DNA from: Janthinobacterium sp. CG3
GTDB lineage: Bacteria; Pseudomonadota; Gammaproteobacteria; Burkholderiales; Burkholderiaceae_D
DNA: 64,000 nt
Reading direction: 5' to 3'
Assembly (NCBI RefSeq): GCF_000344615.1
Contig: NZ_KB467824.1
Span: 3,290,326 to 3,354,325 of the forward strand
Below the pieces are notes generated by a model. The model saw nothing but the letters and a program-made list of their open reading frames with translations. It was not told where the DNA came from and did not search any database. Both the position numbers and the translations under genes were made by a program. Positions 1 to 10,068 of the stretch are shown here, piece by piece (positions within the stretch are counted from its first letter, which is position 1; every line of letters begins with the position of its first letter).

Positions 1-1
1 C

Positions 2-901
2 CAGGAAGCGAGGCTGTCGTCCGAGATCGAGAACATCGTCACGACCAACGACGAGCTGTACCGTGCTGACGCCGATGCGGATGGCAAGACCGACCCGCAC
101 ACCAAGGAAGTGCTGCGCTACCGGCAGGCGCTGCAGCATGGATTTTCTGCCCTCCACGAGCGACCCTTGACGACCAATCTCTTTGTCGAGATCGCGCAAT
201 TGATCAAGCAGTCCGAGATCGGAATCCGTGCGATACCTGGCACGGCGCTGAAAAATGAGACAGGCGATGTCGTGTACACGCCGCCCGTCGGCGACAAGGT
301 GATCCGCGACAAGCTGTCCAATCTTGAACTCTTTATTCATGCCGATGACGGCGTTGATCCGCTTGTCAAGATGGCGGTGATGCACTACCAGTTCGAAGCG
401 ATTCACCCTTTCCCAGACGGCAATGGCCGGACCGGCCGCATCCTGAACTTGCTTTACTTGGTGCAGGCGGGGCTGATGGACATCCCTGTGCTTTTCTTAT
501 CCCGTTACATTATCGCCAACAAACGCGACTACTATCTGGGCTTGCAGAAGGTGACGGAGCAGCAGGACTGGGAGAACTGGGTGTTGTTCATGCTGCGCGC
601 CGTGGAGAGCACGGCGCAGCAGACCTTTGAGCAAGTGAAACGGATTCTCAAGCTCATGGAGGACGTCCGCGAGAAGGTGCAGCGCGAGGCGCCGGGGATC
701 TACAGCAAAGACCTGATTGAGGTGATCTTCCGGCACCCGTATACCAAAATCCAATTTTTGGTCGATGCGAATATTGCCAAGCGCCAGACATCATCGGGTT
801 ACCTGCAAACGCTGGCGGCGCTTGAGGTGCTGCGCGCGCAACAGATCGGACGCGAGAAATACTTCATCAACGATGCACTACTCGCGGAGTTGGCGCGATA
901 G
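2..901 (+). CDS. Fic family protein (5' end outside window)
   Basis: Fic domain proteins usually transfer AMP from ATP to a target hydroxyl. The reading frame is open from base 2, so the N-terminus lies outside the window; the GTG at 110 is internal. The visible part has SSEIEN near its start, which fits the class II inhibitory-helix motif (S/T)xxxE(G/N), and the complete catalytic motif HPFPDGNGRTGR at about bases 404-439, with the His, the phosphate-binding GNG and the Arg present. A winged-helix-like C-terminal tail follows. It lies 107 bp upstream of hsdR on the same strand and is probably part of the same restriction locus, where Fic genes are a common insertion. Both the active site and the inhibitory motif look intact, so a regulated, active enzyme is expected. 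Target unknown. Confidence 0.93.
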   Translation, partial: QEARLSSEIENIVTTNDELYRADADADGKTDPHTKEVLRYRQALQHGFSALHERPLTTNLFVEIAQLIKQSEIGIRAIPGTALKNETGDVVYTPPVGDKVIRDKLSNLELFIHADDGVDPLVKMAVMHYQFEAIHPFPDGNGRTGRILNLLYLVQAGLMDIPVLFLSRYIIANKRDYYLGLQKVTEQQDWENWVLFMLRAVESTAQQTFEQVKRILKLMEDVREKVQREAPGIYSKDLIEVIFRHPYTKIQFLVDANIAKRQTSSGYLQTLAALEVLRAQQIGREKYFINDALLAELAR

Positions 902-976
902 CAACAGGTTGATTCGCTCGACACGTCTGACGAACATGTCGATTTTTTCGAGTTTTTTAAACATATTCGATAAACG

Positions 977-993
977 TGTCGATCAGATCGACA
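977..993. promoter_or_regulatory. Candidate operator, perfect inverted repeat upstream of hsdR
   Basis: TGTCGAT-CAG-ATCGACA is a perfect 7+3+7 inverted repeat ending 15 bp before the hsdR ATG. Related GTCGA/TCGAC pieces recur just upstream, for example TCGACACGT at 918-926 matched by ACGTGTCGA at 974-982. This suggests a multi-site operator or a structured leader controlling the restriction subunit. The binding protein is not known. Confidence 0.45.
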
Positions 994-1008
994 GATCCGG
1001 GCCGCTTG

Positions 1009-4000
1009 ATGACTGAAGACCAACTCGAACACGAAACTCTGACCTGGCTGGTCGATAGTGGCTATGGCCACATCTACGGGCCTGACATTGCGGTCGACGG
1101 AAACGCGCCCGAGCGTGCCAACTACACGCAGGTAGTACTCGTCGAGCGCCTTCGTAGCGCAATTGCCAGGCTCAATCCTTCGGTCCCGCTGGCGGCCCGC
1201 GAGGACGCGTTACAGCAGGTCTTGAACCTCGATACGCCGGTGTTACTGTCGGCGAATCGGCTGTTCCACCGCCTGCTGGTCAACGGCGTGCCGGTCGAGT
1301 ACCAGCGCGACGGGGAGACTCGGGGCGACTTCGTCCGCCTGATCGACTTCGCCGACGTGGCGGCCAACGAGTGGCTGGCGATTAACCAGTTTTCGATCAA
1401 GGGTCCCAAGCACACGCGGCGCCCGGACATCATTCTCTTCATCAACGGTTTGCCGCTGGTGTTGCTGGAACTGAAGAACCCGGCCGACAAAAATGCCGAC
1501 ATTTGGAAGGCATACGACCAGATCGAGACGTACAAGGAGCAGATACCCGACGTATTCCAGTACAACGAGGTGCTGGTGATCGCCGATGGCAGCGAGGCGC
1601 GTATGGGCTCCCTGTCCAGCAATGCCGAGCGCTACATGGCCTGGCGTACCATCGACGGGGTAGCGCTCGACCCGCTGGGCCAGTTCAATGAGCTGGAGAC
1701 GCTGGTCCGTGGCGTGCTGGCTCCGGTCTACCTGCTGGACTTCCTCCGCTTCTTCGTGCTGTTTGAGGACGACGGCACGCTGATCAAGAAAATCGCCGGC
1801 TATCACCAGTTCCATGCCGTGCGTGCGGCGATTGCGCAGGTGGTCGCTGCATCTCGTCCTGGCGGCAGCCAGAAGGGCGGTGTGGTATGGCACACCCAAG
1901 GATCGGGCAAGAGCATCACCATGACCTGTTTCGCGGCGCGCGTGATGCGCGAGACGGCAATGGAGAACCCGACCATCGTCGTAATCACCGACCGCAACGA
2001 TCTCGACGGACAGTTGTTCGGGGTTTTCTCGCTGTCGCAGGATCTGCTGCGCGAGCAGCCGGTACAGGGCACAACGCGGCAGGATTTACGCGCCAAGCTG
2101 GCAAACCGGCCATCGGGCGGGATTGTCTTTGCCACAATCCAGAAATTCATGCCAGGCGAGGACGAGGACACGTATCCGCTGCTGTCGGACCGCCACAACA
2201 TCGTGGTCATCGCCGACGAGGCACACCGCACTCAGTACGGTTTTGAGGCCAAGCTGAAGACCCGCAAGGCGTCACCCAGAGTGCTCGGGACCGGAGCGCT
2301 GCCCGCGACTGAACTCGGCGCCGCGGAGGCGCCAGCGCGGTATTTGGAGCGGTATCAGGTCGGTTACGCGCAAAACCTCCGGGATGCTCTGCCGAATGCG
2401 ACCTTCGTGGCCTTCACCGGCACCCCTGTATCGAGCGAGGACCGCGATACACGCGCCGTGTTCGGTGACTACATCCACATCTACGACATGCAGCAGGCGC
2501 GCGACGATGGCGCCACGGTAGCGATCTATTACGAGTCGCGGCTGGCCAAGCTTGGGCTGAAGGAAGAGTCGCTCGCCGACATCGATGACGAGGTGGATGA
2601 GCTGGCGGAGGACGAGGAAGACGATCAGAAAGCGCTGCTCAAGAGCCGCTGGGCAGCGCTGGAGCAAGTGGTGGGCGCCGAGCCGCGCATCAAGCAGGTC
2701 GCCGCCGATCTGGTCCAGCATTTCGAGGAGCGAGACAAGGCCCAATCCGGGAAGGCCATGGTCGTGGCCATGAGTCGTGACATCTGCGCCCACCTGTACA
2801 AGGCCATCATCACCTTGCGGCCGGACTGGCACGACGACGATCCCGAAAAAGGCGTCATCAAGGTGGTGATGACCGGCTCTTCCAGCGACAAGCCGCTTCT
2901 GCGGCCCCACATTTATACGAAACAGATCAAGAAACGCATGGAGAAGCGGTTCAAGGACCCGGACGATCCGATGCGCCTGGTGATCGTCCGGGACATGTGG
3001 CTGACCGGTTTCGATGCCCCCTGTGTGCATACCATGTACATAGACAAGCCCATGAAGGGCCACAACCTCATGCAGGCAATCGCGCGCGTCAACCGCGTAT
3101 TCAAGGACAAGCAGGGCGGCCTCGTTGTCGACTACATCGGCATTGCCAGCGACCTGAAGCAGGCGTTAAAGGAGTACACCGCCAGCAAGGGCCGGGGACG
3201 CCCCACCGTGGACTCGCACGAGGCCTATGCCGTGTTGGATGAGAAGATGGATGTGCTGCGCGCCATGCTGCATGGAATCGACTACAGCGGCTTCCTGACG
3301 GGCGGGCACGGCATGCTGGCCAAGACGGCCAACCACGTACTCGGGCTGAAGGACGGCAAGAAGCGATTCTGCGATACGGCTTTGGCCATGTCGAAGGCGT
3401 TCACGCTGTGCTGCACGCTCGATGAAGCCAAGGCGGTGCGCGACGAGGTGGCGTTCTTCCAGGCCGTCAAAGTACTGCTAACCAAGAAGGAAATCAGCAG
3501 CAAAAAGCGTACGGACGAAGAGCGCGACTTGGCGGTCCGGCAGATCATCGGTTCGGCACTGGTTTCGAATGAGGTTGTCGATATCTTCAACGCCGCCGGC
3601 CTGGACAAGCCCAATATTGGCATCCTCGATGACGACTTTCTTAATGAAGTGCGCAACCTGCCCGAGCGCAACCTAGCGGTCGAATTGCTGGAGCGCCTGC
3701 TTGAGGGGGAGATCAAGGCCCGCTTCGCCACCAACATGGTGCAGAACAACAAGTTCAGCGAAATGCTGACCAACGTAATCAAGCGCTACCAGAATCGCTC
3801 CATCGAAACCGCCCAGGTCATGGAAGAGCTGATCGCGATGGCGAAGAAGTTCAAGGAGGCGGCCGGCCGGGGCAGTGACCTTGGCCTGAATGCCGACGAA
3901 CTGGCGTTCTACGACGCGCTGGCTGACAACGAGGAGTCGGCGCGGGAGCTGGGCGACGAGACGCTAAAGAAAATCGCCCATGAGCTGGCCGAGAGCCTGC

Positions 4001-4167
4001 GGCAAAACGTCAGCATCGACTGGGCCGTGCGCGACAGTGTTCGGGCCAAGCTGCGGCTGCTGGTCAAACGGATTCTGCGCAAATACAAGTATCCACCTGT
4101 GAAGCAGGACGCGGCTGTGCAACTGATTCTGGAGCAGGCCGAGTCGCTATGCGCGGAGTGGGCCTGA
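1009..4167 (+). CDS. hsdR: Type I restriction enzyme, R subunit (HsdR)
   Basis: ATP-dependent motor and nuclease subunit of a type I restriction-modification system, which works with HsdM and HsdS; these are not in the window and should lie to the left. With the ATG at 1009 the protein is 1052 aa. The N-terminal nuclease domain has the PD-(D/E)xK signature (PD near residue 139, ELK near 154). The helicase part has Walker A TQGSGKS near residue 297 and the DEAH box near residue 405 (ADEAH). A long acidic linker and a helical C-terminal assembly domain follow. The ATG at 1009 is preferred over an in-frame GTG at 976, which falls in a palindrome, because HsdR proteins commonly begin MTEDQLE. The gene appears intact. 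Confidence 0.95.
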   Translation: MTEDQLEHETLTWLVDSGYGHIYGPDIAVDGNAPERANYTQVVLVERLRSAIARLNPSVPLAAREDALQQVLNLDTPVLLSANRLFHRLLVNGVPVEYQRDGETRGDFVRLIDFADVAANEWLAINQFSIKGPKHTRRPDIILFINGLPLVLLELKNPADKNADIWKAYDQIETYKEQIPDVFQYNEVLVIADGSEARMGSLSSNAERYMAWRTIDGVALDPLGQFNELETLVRGVLAPVYLLDFLRFFVLFEDDGTLIKKIAGYHQFHAVRAAIAQVVAASRPGGSQKGGVVWHTQGSGKSITMTCFAARVMRETAMENPTIVVITDRNDLDGQLFGVFSLSQDLLREQPVQGTTRQDLRAKLANRPSGGIVFATIQKFMPGEDEDTYPLLSDRHNIVVIADEAHRTQYGFEAKLKTRKASPRVLGTGALPATELGAAEAPARYLERYQVGYAQNLRDALPNATFVAFTGTPVSSEDRDTRAVFGDYIHIYDMQQARDDGATVAIYYESRLAKLGLKEESLADIDDEVDELAEDEEDDQKALLKSRWAALEQVVGAEPRIKQVAADLVQHFEERDKAQSGKAMVVAMSRDICAHLYKAIITLRPDWHDDDPEKGVIKVVMTGSSSDKPLLRPHIYTKQIKKRMEKRFKDPDDPMRLVIVRDMWLTGFDAPCVHTMYIDKPMKGHNLMQAIARVNRVFKDKQGGLVVDYIGIASDLKQALKEYTASKGRGRPTVDSHEAYAVLDEKMDVLRAMLHGIDYSGFLTGGHGMLAKTANHVLGLKDGKKRFCDTALAMSKAFTLCCTLDEAKAVRDEVAFFQAVKVLLTKKEISSKKRTDEERDLAVRQIIGSALVSNEVVDIFNAAGLDKPNIGILDDDFLNEVRNLPERNLAVELLERLLEGEIKARFATNMVQNNKFSEMLTNVIKRYQNRSIETAQVMEELIAMAKKFKEAAGRGSDLGLNADELAFYDALADNEESARELGDETLKKIAHELAESLRQNVSIDWAVRDSVRAKLRLLVKRILRKYKYPPVKQDAAVQLILEQAESLCAEWA

Positions 4168-4241
4168 TGGAGCCCGGCGGTGTGTCGTTGATGAAATTGG
4201 CTTACAAGTAGGTTACAAGCTGCGGCGTCCGAAGCAGAACG

Positions 4242-4286
4242 AAAAAAGGGGTTACAAGCCGAAAGCTGTAACCCCTTGTTTTTTCT
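4242..4286. terminator. Bidirectional terminator between hsdR and the tRNA
   Basis: An 11-bp perfect stem (AAGGGGTTACA at 4246-4256 pairing with 4267-4277) is flanked by an A-run on the left (4242-4247) and a T-run on the right (4279-4284), so it can stop transcription from both strands. It separates the convergent hsdR and tRNA units. Confidence 0.8.
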
Positions 4287-4295
4287 ACCTAATTC

Positions 4296-4374
<79 letters not shown>

Positions 4375-4418
4375 AGTCTGCTGCACAAGCGCTGGGGCCG
4401 GCGATACCCGCCCGCGCG

Positions 4419-4440
4419 CACTTCGTGTAGAAACGAAGTG
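4419..4440. other. Hairpin downstream of rpoD
   Basis: CACTTCG at 4419-4425 pairs with CGAAGTG at 4434-4440 around an 8-nt loop, between the rpoD stop and the tRNA. There is no T-run, so it may be an RNA 3'-end stabiliser or processing site rather than a terminator. Confidence 0.35.
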
Positions 4441-4475
4441 GCGAGGATAGGGGTTACGCCAACACTAGTCAAGTC

Positions 4476-6710
4476 TTAGTTGCCTTCCAAGAAGCTTTTC
4501 AGCTTGTCGGAGCGCGACGGGTGGCGCAGCTTGCGCAGCGCCTTCGCCTCGATCTGGCGGATGCGCTCGCGCGTGACGTCGAACTGCTTGCCGACCTCTT
4601 CCAAGGTATGGTCGGTCGACATCTCGATGCCGAAGCGCATGCGCAGCACCTTCGCCTCGCGCGGCGTCAAGGAATCGAGCACGTCCTTGACGACGCCGCG
4701 CATCGACGCGTGCAGCGCCGCGTCGGCCGGCGCCAGCGTGTTGTTGTCCTCGATGAAGTCGCCCAGGTGGGAGTCGTCGTCGTCGCCGATCGGCGTTTCC
4801 ATCGAGATCGGTTCCTTGGCGATTTTCATGATCTTGCGGATCTTGTCCTCGGGCATTTCCATCTTGATCGCCAAGGTCGCCGGATCGGGCTCGGCGCCGG
4901 TTTCCTGCAGGATCTGGCGCGAGATCCGGTTCATCTTGTTGATCGTCTCGATCATGTGCACCGGAATGCGGATGGTGCGCGCCTGGTCGGCGATCGAACG
5001 GGTGATCGCCTGGCGTATCCACCACGTCGCGTAGGTCGAGAACTTGTAGCCGCGGCGGTATTCGAACTTGTCGACGGCCTTCATCAAACCGATGTTGCCT
5101 TCCTGGATCAGGTCGAGGAATTGCAGGCCGCGGTTGGTGTATTTCTTGGCGATTGAAATGACCAGGCGCAAGTTGGCCTCGGTCATTTCGCGCTTGGCCT
5201 TGCGCGCCTTCATTTCGCCGGCCGCCATCTGCCGGTTGATGTTGCGCAGGTCCGGCAGCGGCAGCACCACGCGCGCCTGCAGGTCGATCAGCCGCTGTTG
5301 CAGCTCCTTAACCGTGGGAATGTTGCGGCCCAGGATGGTGCTGTAGGCGTGGCCGGCGTTGACTTCGCCGTCGACCCAGTTCAAATTGGTTTCATTGCCC
5401 GGGAACACCTTGATGAAGTGGGCGCGCGGCATGCCGCACTTGTTCACCGCCACGTCGAGGATCTGCTTTTCAATGTGGCGCACCTCGTCGACCTGGCCGC
5501 GCAGCGTGTCGCACAGCTTCTCGACGACCTTGGCGGTGAAGCGGATGCCCAGCAGTTCGTGCGAGATCGATTCCTGCGCCTTGACGTAGGATTTCGAGTT
5601 GTAGCCGTCCTTTTCAAACGCCTTGCGCATCTTGTCGAACTGCTGAGAGATGATGGCGAATTTTTCCAGCGCGTTGCGCTTCAGGGTTTCCAGCTGTTCG
5701 GCGGAGAAGCCGGCCGCGCCGGAGGCGTTGCTTTCCTCTTCCTCGCCCTCGGCCTCTTCCTCGTCCTCGCCGTCCTCCTCATCGTCCTCGACCGGCGCCA
5801 CCACTACCGGCGCGGCGTCCTCGTTCTGGTCGACCAGGCCGTCGACGACTTCGTCGATCTTGCTCTCGTCGTTGGCGATGCGGTCGGCCGCGGCGATGAT
5901 CTCGGCGATCGTCACCGGGCAGGCCGAGATGGCCTGGATCATGTCCTTCAGGCCGTCCTCGATGCGCTTGGCGATTTCAATCTCGCCCTCGCGGGTGAGC
6001 AGCTCGACCGACCCCATTTCGCGCATGTACATGCGCACCGGGTCGGTGGTGCGGCCGAAGTCGGAGTCGACCGTCGACAGCGCCGCCTCGGCGGCCGCCT
6101 CGGCCTCGTCGTCGCTGGTGACGGTGGCGACATTGTCCGACAGCAGCAGCGTCTCGGCGTCGGGCGCGTGCTCGTAGACCGCGATGCCCATGTCGTTGAA
6201 GGTGCCGATGATGCCTTCGATGGCTTCCGGATCGACGATGTTCTCGGGCAGATGGTCGTTGATCTCGGCGTAGGTCAGGAAGCCGCGCTCCTTGCCGAAC
6301 TTGATCAGCGTTTTCAGCTTCTGCCGGCGCCGTTCCAGTTCCTCTTCGCTGGCCTCGGTGTCGGACGAGAAGGCGTCCTTCAGCAGCGCCCGCTCCTTGG
6401 CCTTGCGGTCCTTGGCCTTGGCCTTGTCGACCGCCTTCAGCTCGGCGCGCTCGACCGCGTTCAGCGCGGCCACCTCGTCGTTTTCGGGCTGGAATTCCTT
6501 CGGCTTGCGGCCGCGCCTGCCCGGCACCTTGACCGACGGCAGCACGTAGCCGGAGGTGTCGATGGCGGCCAGCGCGGCCGCGTCGGTGGTTTGGCTGACC
6601 ACCGGCGCACTGGTGACGCGCGCTTCCGGCCTGTCGATCGCCTTTTCGGCTTTCGCGGTAACTTTGCTTGGCTTTTCAGCCACATTGGGTTCGGGTTTCT
6701 TGATTGGCAC
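4476..6710 (-). CDS. rpoD: RNA polymerase primary sigma factor RpoD (sigma-70)
   Basis: Directs core RNA polymerase to housekeeping promoters. The 744-aa protein has a Lys/Ala-rich N-terminal extension typical of beta-proteobacteria, region 1.1, a very acidic non-conserved region (residues about 295-325), then regions 1.2-2.4 ([20 protein letters not shown] near 565), region 3, and region 4.2 with the helix-turn-helix [20 protein letters not shown] near the C-terminus. The start is GTG at 6710; an in-frame TAA lies 12 nt upstream, so no longer start is possible. It is the last gene of the rpsU-yqeY-dnaG-rpoD series but lies 486 bp from dnaG and probably has its own promoter. Confidence 0.98.
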   Translation of the reverse strand: MPIKKPEPNVAEKPSKVTAKAEKAIDRPEARVTSAPVVSQTTDAAALAAIDTSGYVLPSVKVPGRRGRKPKEFQPENDEVAALNAVERAELKAVDKAKAKDRKAKERALLKDAFSSDTEASEEELERRRQKLKTLIKFGKERGFLTYAEINDHLPENIVDPEAIEGIIGTFNDMGIAVYEHAPDAETLLLSDNVATVTSDDEAEAAAEAALSTVDSDFGRTTDPVRMYMREMGSVELLTREGEIEIAKRIEDGLKDMIQAISACPVTIAEIIAAADRIANDESKIDEVVDGLVDQNEDAAPVVVAPVEDDEEDGEDEEEAEGEEEESNASGAAGFSAEQLETLKRNALEKFAIISQQFDKMRKAFEKDGYNSKSYVKAQESISHELLGIRFTAKVVEKLCDTLRGQVDEVRHIEKQILDVAVNKCGMPRAHFIKVFPGNETNLNWVDGEVNAGHAYSTILGRNIPTVKELQQRLIDLQARVVLPLPDLRNINRQMAAGEMKARKAKREMTEANLRLVISIAKKYTNRGLQFLDLIQEGNIGLMKAVDKFEYRRGYKFSTYATWWIRQAITRSIADQARTIRIPVHMIETINKMNRISRQILQETGAEPDPATLAIKMEMPEDKIRKIMKIAKEPISMETPIGDDDDSHLGDFIEDNNTLAPADAALHASMRGVVKDVLDSLTPREAKVLRMRFGIEMSTDHTLEEVGKQFDVTRERIRQIEAKALRKLRHPSRSDKLKSFLEGN

Positions 6711-7130
6711 AGGCGCTTTCGATTACACAACGACTTGCTTTACGGTGGATTAGGATAAAGTTTGCTGCCGGCCCCGCCGGGGCCACCATCTTCGCAGCCG
6801 CCAACGACGCGGCTGCGACACTGCCCTACGTTACTTACACCTCGTCGGCCGCGATCCGCGTATGCCGCAGACAGTTCCACCACGGCCATACCCGGCCGTC
6901 TTCGGCGGAAATGCGGCTGCATCCGGCTGCGTGTGGGGGCGAGGGCCAAAATGGCTGCGGCTGACGGCATGCTTGCCATCGGCGCAGACCACGCTGCGCC
7001 GCCGAAACCACCAGCTGGCCCTGGCCGCCGACGCCGTCCGTATGCGCCGATCAAGAGCCTAACTTAATGAAAACAAACACTATTTTCGAAACAATACTAC
7101 CCTGCCAAAGCATAGAATACTTAGCATTTA

Positions 7131-7139
7131 ATTATAGCA
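7131..7139 (-). promoter_or_regulatory. Extended -10 promoter candidate for rpoD
   Basis: On the minus strand the AT-rich block holds TGCTATAAT, a consensus -10 with the extended TGn element. The -35 position (CTGGAA, 17 bp away) is poor, which is normal for extended -10 promoters. The transcript start would be near 7124, about 410 nt upstream of the rpoD start codon. Confidence 0.5.
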
Positions 7140-7159
7140 CGACCAAATTCTTTTTCCAG

Positions 7160-7187
7160 CCCGGCGCCGCCCGGGGGCGGCGCCGGG
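7160..7187. terminator. Strong GC hairpin after dnaG
   Basis: A perfect 12-13 bp GC stem (CCCGGCGCCGCCC and its complement) begins 10 nt past the dnaG stop. No T-run follows on the minus strand, so it may attenuate or stabilise the transcript rather than act as a classical terminator. Confidence 0.45.
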
Positions 7188-7196
7188 ATTTCCCCG

Positions 7197-8993
7197 CTAG
7201 CGGTTGGCCAATTCCGCCTCGCCCTCGCGCAACAATTGGTCCTGTTGCGATGTAATTTCGCGGTAGCGTACACCAATTTCGTCGGAAGACAAACCGGCGG
7301 CGAACAATTGGCTCAATTCCAGCTTCAAGGCGTCGAGTTTGAGCTGGCGGATCGCCCCGACCATCCAGACCCGGTCGCTGTCGGCGTCGGACTCCGGGCT
7401 GGCGGCGATCTCGCCGATGATGGCGTCGTAGTCGCCGCCCTGGGCCTTCAAATGCTGCGCCAGCGCGGCGAAGCTGCCAGCCGCGCCCAGCTCCTGCCCG
7501 GCCGCCACCAGCTGCGCCAGGCGCTCGGCGTTGCCGGCGCCGAAATAGCCGAAGGCGGCCAGGCCGGCGGCGTCGATTTCCAGGCTCAGCGGCGGATGCG
7601 CGACCAGGATGCGGATGATCTGCAACTCCAGCCCCACCGGCATGGTGCGCCCGGAGCGCGGCGGCGCCCGCTGCGCCACCGCCACCGGCTTGGCCAGCTC
7701 GAACAGCGCCTCGATCTCGGCCGGCGTGGTGTGCGTCATCGACGCCAGCCCGCGCACGATCTGCAGGCGCAGCGCCGACGGCGTCATCGCCTGCAACATC
7801 GGCTTGGCGTCGAACTGGACGCGCGCGCGCCCCTCCGGCTCGGACAGGTCGTGCTCGCCCGAGGCTTCCTTGAGCAGGAACTGCGACAACGGCATGGCCT
7901 CGTGCACCTGTTGCTCGAAGGCCTCGGCGCCGTGGGCGCGGATATAGCTGTCCGGGTCGTGCTCGGTCGGCAGGAACAGGAATTTGATGGTTTTGTTGTC
8001 GGACACGTGCGGCAGGCTGGCCTCGAGCGCGCGGCGGGCGGCGCGGCGGCCGGCCTTGTCGCCGTCGAAGCTGAAGATGACGTTGTCGGTCTGGCGCAGC
8101 AGCTTTTGCACGTGGGTCGGCGTGCAGGCGGTGCCGAGCGTGGCGACGGCTTGCGGAAAGCCCATCTGCGCCAGCGCCACCACGTCCATATAGCCCTCGG
8201 TAACGAGGACGTAGCCGGCGTCGCGGATCGCCTGGCGCGCCTCGAACAGGCCGTACAGCTCGAAACCCTTGGAAAACAGCGGGGTTTCGGGGGAATTCAG
8301 ATATTTCGGCTCGCCATGGTCGAGCACCCGCCCGCCAAAGGCGATCACCTGGCCCTTGGTGTTGCGGATCGGGAACATGATGCGCTCGCGGAAGCGGTCA
8401 TAGCGCTTGCGGTTGCCGCCGTCCTCGTCGACCTTGTCGATCACCAGGCCGGCCTCGGCCAGCGCGACGGCGTCGTAGTCGGGGAACACCGAGCGCAGGT
8501 TGTCCCAGCCGCCGGGGGCGAAGCCCATGCCGAAGCGCGCCGCGATTTCGCCCGTCAGGCCGCGGTTCTTCAGGTAGGCGATGGCCACGCCGGCGCCGCG
8601 CAACTGGCCGCGGTAGAAGTCGCAGGCGTGCGTCATCGCGTCCGACAGCGCCATGCTCTGGGCCTGCATCTGCGCGCGCTGGGCCGGCGGAATCTTGTCG
8701 TCGGCCTCGGGCACCACCATGCCGACGTTTTGCGCCAGGTCCTTGACGGCGTCGACGAAGCCCATGCCGGAGTATTCGATCAGGAAGTTGATCGAGGTGC
8801 CGTGCGCGCCGCAGCCGAAGCAGTGGTAGAACTGCTTGGTCGGGCTGACGGTGAAGCTGGGCGACTTTTCACTGTGGAACGGGCACAGGCCCATGAAGTT
8901 GGCGCCGCCCTTTTTCAGCTGCACGTAACGGCCGACCACGTCGACGATGTCGACGCGGTTGAGCAAATCGGAAATGAAGGATTGTGGGATCAC
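7197..8993 (-). CDS. dnaG: DNA primase
   Basis: Synthesises RNA primers at the replication fork with DnaB helicase. The protein is 598 aa, normal for the family. The N-terminal CHC2 zinc ribbon is seen at about residues 37-64 (CPFHSEKSPSF ... HCFGC). The catalytic TOPRIM domain follows with TEGYMDV near 266 and the metal-binding FDGDKAGRRA near 308, and then a C-terminal DnaB-interaction domain. The start is GTG at 8993, giving the conserved beginning MIPQSFI. It lies 95 bp downstream of yqeY on the same strand. Confidence 0.98.
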   Translation of the reverse strand: MIPQSFISDLLNRVDIVDVVGRYVQLKKGGANFMGLCPFHSEKSPSFTVSPTKQFYHCFGCGAHGTSINFLIEYSGMGFVDAVKDLAQNVGMVVPEADDKIPPAQRAQMQAQSMALSDAMTHACDFYRGQLRGAGVAIAYLKNRGLTGEIAARFGMGFAPGGWDNLRSVFPDYDAVALAEAGLVIDKVDEDGGNRKRYDRFRERIMFPIRNTKGQVIAFGGRVLDHGEPKYLNSPETPLFSKGFELYGLFEARQAIRDAGYVLVTEGYMDVVALAQMGFPQAVATLGTACTPTHVQKLLRQTDNVIFSFDGDKAGRRAARRALEASLPHVSDNKTIKFLFLPTEHDPDSYIRAHGAEAFEQQVHEAMPLSQFLLKEASGEHDLSEPEGRARVQFDAKPMLQAMTPSALRLQIVRGLASMTHTTPAEIEALFELAKPVAVAQRAPPRSGRTMPVGLELQIIRILVAHPPLSLEIDAAGLAAFGYFGAGNAERLAQLVAAGQELGAAGSFAALAQHLKAQGGDYDAIIGEIAASPESDADSDRVWMVGAIRQLKLDALKLELSQLFAAGLSSDEIGVRYREITSQQDQLLREGEAELANR

Positions 8994-9088
8994 GGGGCTC
9001 GGGGGGTCTTGTTATTGATCAGGCTATACCACCGCGCGCTGCCCGGATTGATCCAGGTCAACGCGCGGCGCTGCGACACGCGGCGCGC

Positions 9089-9538
9089 TTAGGCGGGCGC
9101 CAGGGCTTTCTTGACCAGCGCCGACACCACCGTCATGTCGGCGCGGCCGGCCAGCTTCGGCTTGACGATTGCCATCACCTTGCCCATGTCCTGCGGACCG
9201 GCGGCGCCGGAGGCGGCCACGGCGGCGGCCACTTCGGCGGCGATTTCCTGGTCCGACAGGCCGGCCGGCATGTAGCCGACCAGGAAGGCCAGTTCCGCCT
9301 TTTCAATGTCGGCCAGGTCGGCGCGCCCGCCGGCCTCGAACTGGGTGATCGAATCCTTGCGCTGCTTGATCATCTTTTCGACGATGGCCACGCTCTGCTC
9401 GTCGTTGACTTCGATGCGCTCGTCGACTTCCTTGCGCTTGATCTCGGCCAGCAGCAGGCGGATGGTGCCCAGCTTGACCGTTTCCTTGGCGCGCATCGCG
9501 GCTTTCATGTCTTCCGTAATCTGCTCTCTCAAACCCAT
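9089..9538 (-). CDS. yqeY: GatB/YqeY domain protein
   Basis: A 149-aa single-domain protein related to the tRNA-interacting tail of GatB; the exact role of free-standing YqeY is not settled. The sequence is almost all helical and starts MGLREQITEDMKAAMRAKE, the usual YqeY beginning. The ATG at 9538 has a good GGAG-type Shine-Dalgarno about 10 nt upstream, so a longer in-frame start at 9637 is rejected. It sits between rpsU and dnaG, the standard betaproteobacterial arrangement. Confidence 0.95.
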   Translation of the reverse strand: MGLREQITEDMKAAMRAKETVKLGTIRLLLAEIKRKEVDERIEVNDEQSVAIVEKMIKQRKDSITQFEAGGRADLADIEKAELAFLVGYMPAGLSDQEIAAEVAAAVAASGAAGPQDMGKVMAIVKPKLAGRADMTVVSALVKKALAPA

Positions 9539-9690
9539 GCTGTGCTCCGTGTGGTGTATAAATGCGAAAACCCGCTGCGGCGAACCGGAGCGGGTATGCG
9601 ACCCATCTGAACCTAACATCCAGATGAAACAAAACATAACCCCTGGCGACCAAAGCGCCTATAACCCGGGTTAGTTTTGAATGAACAGTC

Positions 9691-9903
9691 TTAGAATAAT
9701 TTTTTAGGCAATTGCTGGCTGCGAATGCGCTTGTAGTGGCGCTTAACAGCAGCTGCCAGCTTGCGCTTGCGCTCAGCTGTTGGCTTTTCGTAGAATTCGC
9801 GTGCGCGCAATTCGGTCAGCAGACCAGTTTTTTCAATAGTGCGCTTGAAGCGACGCATTGCGACTTCGAACGGCTCGTTTTCTTTAAGGCGAATAGTGGT
9901 CAT
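9691..9903 (-). CDS. rpsU: 30S ribosomal protein S21
   Basis: Small-subunit protein needed for initiation on natural mRNAs. The 70-aa protein starts [20 protein letters not shown] and ends with a basic tail rich in Lys and Arg ([13 protein letters not shown]), both typical of S21. The ATG at 9903 is chosen over an upstream in-frame ATG at 9915, which would add MNFY. It is the first gene of the macromolecular synthesis operon, with 152 bp before yqeY. Confidence 0.97.
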   Translation of the reverse strand: MTTIRLKENEPFEVAMRRFKRTIEKTGLLTELRAREFYEKPTAERKRKLAAAVKRHYKRIRSQQLPKKLF

Positions 9904-10068
9904 GTAAAAATTCAAACCGTTGATTTATAGGAAGAGGTAGATAGTAGCATCGATTGTCCGAAAAGGGAAGTGGCGATGCACGCGCCGGCGCGCGCCGTTG
10001 CTAAAAAACCCGCCGCGGCGGCGCCCGCCGTATCGCTTGCGCAACAGCGCGCGCCCTCCCCTGGTCAA

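Larger units (their letters stand above)
6711..7196 (-). other. Long rpoD-dnaG intergenic region
   Basis: This 486-bp stretch has no supported gene. The dnaG-proximal part (about 7067-7150) is distinctly AT-rich and carries a promoter candidate for rpoD. The rest (about 6760-7060) is GC-rich and would form a 5' leader of roughly 410 nt on the rpoD mRNA. Short ORFs here lack ribosome binding sites and look random. Confidence 0.6.

Noticed and set aside
976-1008. Alternative GTG start for hsdR
   Set aside because: It falls at the left arm of a perfect palindrome and adds residues not typical of HsdR; the ATG at 1009 gives the usual MTEDQLE beginning.
5298-9092. Long plus-strand frames opposite rpoD and dnaG
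   Set aside because: They are mirror frames of essential genes, with low-complexity Leu/Val/Ala/Asp content and no ribosome sites.
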